From the NCBI GenBank assembly GCA_007922195.1, contig ML682005.1, positions 36,304,033 through 36,368,032 on the forward strand: a DNA stretch of 64,000 nucleotides. The letters are read 5' to 3'. A program made the translations under genes and the position numbers. This document shows, one piece after another, positions 60,101 to 64,000 of this stretch (position 1 is the first letter of the stretch; every line of letters begins with the position of its first letter). This DNA is from Podocnemis expansa (taxonomy: Eukaryota; Chordata; Testudines; Podocnemididae). The notes under the pieces were generated by a model, which did no database searches, was not told where the DNA came from, and saw nothing but the letters and a program-made list of their open reading frames with translations.

Positions 60101-61223
60101 GCACTGTTAAGAAAGGAGACAGTGAGGTTCATGTGTTAATATATTATAAAGCACCCACAGATGTCCCAAAATTTTTACAAAAATAACCCTGCTAAATTAA
60201 AAATAATAAAAATATTGAATTTCTTCCCATCTGAGAGACAATGGGTAGGTCCACTATTGTTGTACAAAGACGAGGACTGAGTATTTGAGGCATCTGATTC
60301 ACTCAGGCTCCATGGGGCTTTGTAATAAATTTTACTGTTCTCATCCCCCCCCCCCGTCCCAAATACTGTATTTTGTAATTTATCTTTCTAAATTAATTCT
60401 GTAATCCCAAACCTACTATAGTATTTTAATGTTTTACATAGACCTTCTCATCTCAAAGGCTTCTGAAATACCTTATAGCTACCAGTATATCCAAATGGCT
60501 GTTCACCCACCACTGAAAAGCAGCCACCTCTAAGGTGAAACATATAAGCTGTTTAACAGAGCACAGCCATGCCACACAACTAATGCCATATCTAGTTTAA
60601 ACTTCAGATAAGCAGAATGGCTATACAAGTTGGAATTTGACCAGGGTACCTTTATTTTTGCAACATATGCTATGAGGTCCTGCCAAAAATGTCTCATCTG
60701 AAAAACTACAGTATGTTTCCAGCTGCACAATACCTTCTAACACTGTGCTTTCTTAACTATTACTTTACTCTTTTCTCATTAGACTGTAAGCCCTTCAGGA
60801 CTTGTCTTGCCTCTTTTCTTTGTTTGTTTGCCTGGCACAGTGAGGATTTTGGGCACTACTATAGTACAGACCATGGGAGACAAAACTATGACTGTGAGAA
60901 GCATGTGGCTCTCTCATAGTTAAAGTGCAGCTTGTGGAGTCCTGTAAGCCTCCCATTCTCTGCCTACTAGACTGATCTGGGAGCACAGACCTTCTGCCCA
61001 GTGGCACGGTGGTGGGGCTAAAGGACTCTGCCCAGCAGCGAAGAAGGTGTCAGGAAGGATCAGTAAGTCTGGCCAGTCAGGTATAAACATTTAGTCTTGC
61101 CACTGCAATGCTGGAGCACTGGTTCAGTACAGACTCAAAGAGACTGATTGAGTGGAAGGAGTCCCATTATAGATTCACTAGCACCAGTTCCTGCAATATT
61201 TGACTCTACCTTGGAAGTGTCAC

Positions 61224-61372
61224 TTTGGGCAGGTCTATGCTCGCAGTGCTATATTGGTGCATGTGCAATACCTACACAGGAGGCAAAAACTATGTCAGCA
61301 AGACATAGTGTTGGTATGGATAGTACTTATGTCGCTGTAACTTGCATCACTCAGGTGTCTTTTTAACACCCC
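61224..61372. mobile_element. MITE fragment with GCAGGTCTATGCT-type left end
   Basis: GGGCAGGTCTATGCTCGCAG, then CTATGTCAGCAAGACATAG and TTATGTCGCTGTAACTTGCA fit a reptile MITE with GGTCTACACT ends and a GTCACTGTAACTTGCAT subterminal block. The right terminus is lost where a CR1 fragment follows. Confidence 0.55.
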
Positions 61373-61388
61373 AGGCACCATAAAAAAA

Positions 61389-61929
61389 AAGTTCTGGAAT
61401 AGCCTTCCAAGGGGAGCTGTGAGGGCAAAAAACATAACTGCCTTCAAAACTGAGCTTGATAAATTTATGAAGCAGTGGTATAATGGGATGCCCTGGTTTG
61501 GCAATTGACTGAGTTTTGACTACTGGTGGTGGATATGCCAGTGGCCTGAGAAGGAAGGTTGAAGGGGAAGATTCTGAGTTATTACAGAAAATTCTTTCTT
61601 AGGTGACTGGCCGGTGAGACTTGCCCATGTGCTCAGGATTTAACTGGTTGCCGTATTTGGGACTGGAAAGGAAGTTTCTCCTGGGTTACATTGGCTAGAA
61701 CTCTCAGGGTTCTTTGCTTTCCTCTGTAGCATGGGGCATGACTCACTTGCTGGTGGATTCTCTGTATCTTAAAGTTTTTAAATCATGATTTGAAGACTTT
61801 AATAACTCACTCATATGTTAGGGGTTTATTGCAAGAGTGGATGGGTGAGGATTTGTGGCCTGCATTTTTCAGGCAGTCAGACTAGATAATCATATTGGTC
61901 CCTTCTGACCTGAAAGTCTTTGAGTCTGA
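61389..61929 (+). mobile_element. CR1-type LINE 3' end fragment
   Basis: GAATAGCCTTCCAAGGGGAG, CTGAGCTTGATAAATTTATG, GTGACTGGCCGGTGAGACTT, TTTAACTGGTTGCCGTATTT, GCATGGGGCATGACTCACTT and finally GTCAGACTAGATAATCATAT, TGGTCCCTTCTGACC with AAGTCTTTGAGTCT at the end match, with mutations, the long 3' UTR of a CR1 subfamily whose copies end in AAAGTCTATGAGTC. Only the end of ORF2 (FW-SLPRGA-like, about 61389-61450) and the UTR remain. It is older than the CR1 at 51670-53207. Confidence 0.8.
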
Positions 61930-63592
61930 GTGCAGAGCCACAATTGAGTTATGTATATCTTCCCAATTAATGGTAGTAAAACCTCTTCAGCATTCCGCAA
62001 TTTGCAACACATTTTATTAATTCTGTGTATTTATTTATTTTCTTCAATTCTTATCTAACATTAGTCTTACGACACTTCTTAGTTAACTCTAAGCCCAGTC
62101 CAGCATTGTTTATTCAAGCACAGCTCTCATGGAAGTCAGGGTAATTTTTGTATCAATAAGGATTGAAAGATTGGATCCAGCAGAAACCATGCTGCTTGTG
62201 ATTGGCAAGCATAGTGTTAGCAACGGATGTAGGAGAAAGTCAATATAAATAAGTATTATGTTCACAGTTTACGCACAGAACAGTTAAATAATCATATAAA
62301 TGCTCTTGCTAGATGATTGAAGTATAATATCACTTTATTACTTAGCATTCAAAATGGTTACACACAGGAACCTAAAAGCAGAGAGGAAGGAACCAGGCTG
62401 CTCTTAAGGGCAGAGAAGGAAAACTCACCCCACTTTGCATTAAGCTGGCATTTTTCCAAAGCTGACTGCTCACACGCTACAGGACCTCTAGCTTGCAGTA
62501 AGGACCAGGGCGCCCCCTGTCCCTTAATATTAAAGCCACAGCTTTCTATTCTAATAGAGTTTAATTCACCAGAGTAATAGTTTGAATTACCCCAGTTTGT
62601 GGAATAAAAGCCTTGATTCTATAGCTATTGTGACCACATGTGTGGGATGTTCAATGGAACCATCTTATAATGAATAGTTTTTTTCCCCAAATAATTAATT
62701 ACAGAATTTGACTATAATATGAGAGGGTCTGTGTAACAGAATCTCCCCCACACCCATTTAAACCCAGAAACAATGCCAGCGCCTCTCCTTAGTCCTTGTA
62801 CTTTCAGTGACACTTGTGTGCATGGATGGGAAACTTCTGAAAGGCCATATATTCATTCTTCGTAGGGGGTAGCTAAGGCAAGACCAGGGGCTAGTGATTC
62901 TTCCTTATCTTTCCCCCAGGTTTACTTCTCCCCTGCTCAGCTGCATCAGGAGTTGGTTAAAAATGATAATCCCCTAAACATGCAGCTTTTGACACTTGTC
63001 AGTTAATAACTGCATTCCTGATCAAAGAATAGGGACATTCCCTATAAATATAGTGAAGCTATACGAGAAGGTTGTGTCTAAGGGCAGTCTTCCCCCACTC
63101 ACCTAACACCAGCACAGCTCCACCAGTTCTAGTAGCAGAGGGATGACAACAGTAGAAAGGGCACAATCATATTCACTCACAAAACTGCCAGCAGCCAATC
63201 TACACTAGTGCTTCATGTTCCCCATTGCTACCACTTGACTAATTGCACCAGGAGAGGGTCTCCAAAATCCCTTAGTAAAGGTGAGAGCAAAGAGAAGTTT
63301 CATTGTAAGAGTTCAATATACATAGATTAAAAGAAGAGTTCACCATAACAGAAGTTTGTTTCCTTGAGTTGGCAATCTACTTATAATGTAGGGTAATATA
63401 AATAGTAATGCACATTGTTTTATTTTTATTATTATTTGTTATAATAAAATATAGTATTTGTTAAGAGCCAATACTATGCAAGATATAACTATTTAGTGCT
63501 CCTGCCCCAGAGAATTTACATTTTTGATTATAGACACAGTAAGAGGAAGGTAGGGGAAGGAGTTATTTTAACTAGTTCTTTCTTTGTTACCA
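61930..63592. other. Mostly unique non-coding DNA
   Basis: A diverged MITE arm lies at about 62110-62182 (CTCTCATGGAAGTCAGGGTA, AAGGATTGAAAGATTGGATC). Otherwise no repeat or gene was recognised; the 86-residue frame at 62317-62577 has no domain. Confidence 0.4.
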
Positions 63593-63756
63593 AGTTCCAA
63601 AGAGGCAGTGGTGTTAGTCTAGTTCAGTAAAACAAACGAGTCCTGTGGCACTTAAAGACTAACACATTTATTTATTGCATGAGCTTTCATGGGAGAAAAT
63701 TGGGAAAATCATGGGATTTTCTCCCACAAAAGCTCATGCAATAAATAAATGTGTTA
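63593..63756. mobile_element. Penelope-like element tail, palindromic pair
   Basis: A reverse tail (GTGGTGTTAGTCTAGTTCAG ... GAGTCCTGTGGCACTTAAAG) meets a forward tail at 63700-63716. The arms 63661-63700 and 63716-63755 are 40 bases each with two mismatches. The reverse arm has CCCATGAAAGCTCATGC (GAAA box intact) and the forward arm CCCACAAAAGCTCATGC. The forward tail stops at GTGTTAG, where the next element begins. Confidence 0.8.
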
Positions 63757-64000
63757 GGGTGTGTTCACACAGCATTCTTATTTCAAAACAACGAGGTTGT
63801 TTCGAAATAAGAAATGCCATGGCCACATGACACACGGCCATTTCGAAACAAGCAAACCACTTGTTTTGAAATGGCTGCCGTTCTTTCAGAACAGCTTAAA
63901 ACTGGTTTCCCAGCGAAACAAGGCTGTTTCGAAACAGCTCGTTTCGAAACAGCCCTGTGCGGACATGTTGTTTCGGAACAAAGTGTTCCGAAACAACATG
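63757..64000. mobile_element. Fold-back MITE rich in TTTCGAAA, cut by the window edge
   Basis: Starting at GGTGTGTTCACACAGC, the element holds many TTTCGAAA-type palindromes. These include the perfect 16-mer GCTGTTTCGAAACAGC (63923-63938), a stem-loop GCCATTTCGAAACAAG / CTTGTTTTGAAATGGC (63837-63852 and 63860-63875), and a 37-base hairpin ending the window (63964-64000, arms CATGTTGTTTCGGAAC / GTTCCGAAACAACATG). No frame. The right end is outside the window. Confidence 0.65.

Larger units (their letters stand above)
55901..61220. other. Long stretch of mostly unique AT-rich DNA
   Basis: About 5.3 kb with two simple repeats (56842-56871 and 57088-57119) and no recognised transposon or exon. 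58560-59250 has the even, motif-dense look of conserved non-coding DNA (inference). Frames such as 57308-57502, 57488-57724, 59883-60132 and 60689-60919 have no domain. Confidence 0.4.

Noticed and set aside
1..64000. CRISPR arrays, operons, ribosome-binding sites, rRNA and endogenous retroviruses
   Set aside because: No regularly spaced direct repeats, no bacterial-style gene packing, no rRNA match, and no LTR pair or gag/pol/env motif was seen.

Overview
The window reads as a non-coding, repeat-rich stretch of a sauropsid (reptile) nuclear genome, most likely a turtle and otherwise a crocodilian. The evidence is the repeat set: CR1 LINEs ending in ATTCTATG-type tails, a Penelope-like element (PLE) with a GIY-YIG endonuclease, many short copies of that PLE's 3' tail, an RTE-like LINE fossil, several hAT elements with 8-bp target duplications, fold-back MITEs with GTCTACAC-type ends, a dispersed repeat typical of turtles, and old MIR SINEs. 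I found no host protein-coding exon. Nearly every long open frame is either transposon-derived or a chance frame. No operon-like, CRISPR or bacterial feature is present.

Layout. 1-1.2 kb: MIR tail, a turtle-type fold-back repeat, and a PLE-tail insertion with a 14-bp target duplication. 1.98-5.28 kb: a long CR1 on the + strand with ORF1 esterase remnant, endonuclease and RT, broken by several frameshifts and by loss of the RT catalytic box. 5.44-6.55 kb: RTE-like RT fossil on the - strand. 7.1-7.3 kb: MITE. 7.97-9.33 kb: 5'-truncated PLE on the - strand (RT end, linker, GIY-YIG, hammerhead-like tail) with a 13-bp target duplication. 10.8-18.5 kb: mostly unique AT-rich DNA with possible conserved non-coding blocks. 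18.5-20.9 kb: three hAT elements, two of them 30 bp apart, one containing a large GC-rich inverted repeat. 20.9-31.9 kb: mostly unique with small MITEs. 31.9-32.1 kb: another hAT. 32.4-41 kb: unique DNA, a 550-bp polypyrimidine block and a GC-rich block. 41.2-47.5 kb: MIR, MITEs, a Harbinger transposase fossil, a nested MITE cluster with AAGTCGACTT palindromes and a possible Myb/MADF-domain fossil. 50.6-53.7 kb: three-level nest (PLE-tail palindrome, then a hAT-like element carrying a tRNA-Lys-like pseudogene and a GC-rich minisatellite, then a CR1 whose RT has one visible in-frame stop before its 3' frameshift). 55.6 kb: MIR. 61.2-61.9 kb: MITE and CR1 3' end. 63.6-64.0 kb: PLE-tail palindrome followed by a TTTCGAAA-rich fold-back element cut by the window edge.

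The features form no pathway; they record successive insertions. The most informative link is that the PLE at 8-9.3 kb joins RT/GIY-YIG coding sequence to the short tail repeat seen alone at five other places. That tail repeatedly occurs as inverted pairs and keeps the CTGATGA...GAAA core of a hammerhead ribozyme. The unique AT-rich blocks fit a gene desert that may hold long-range regulatory elements, but that is inference.
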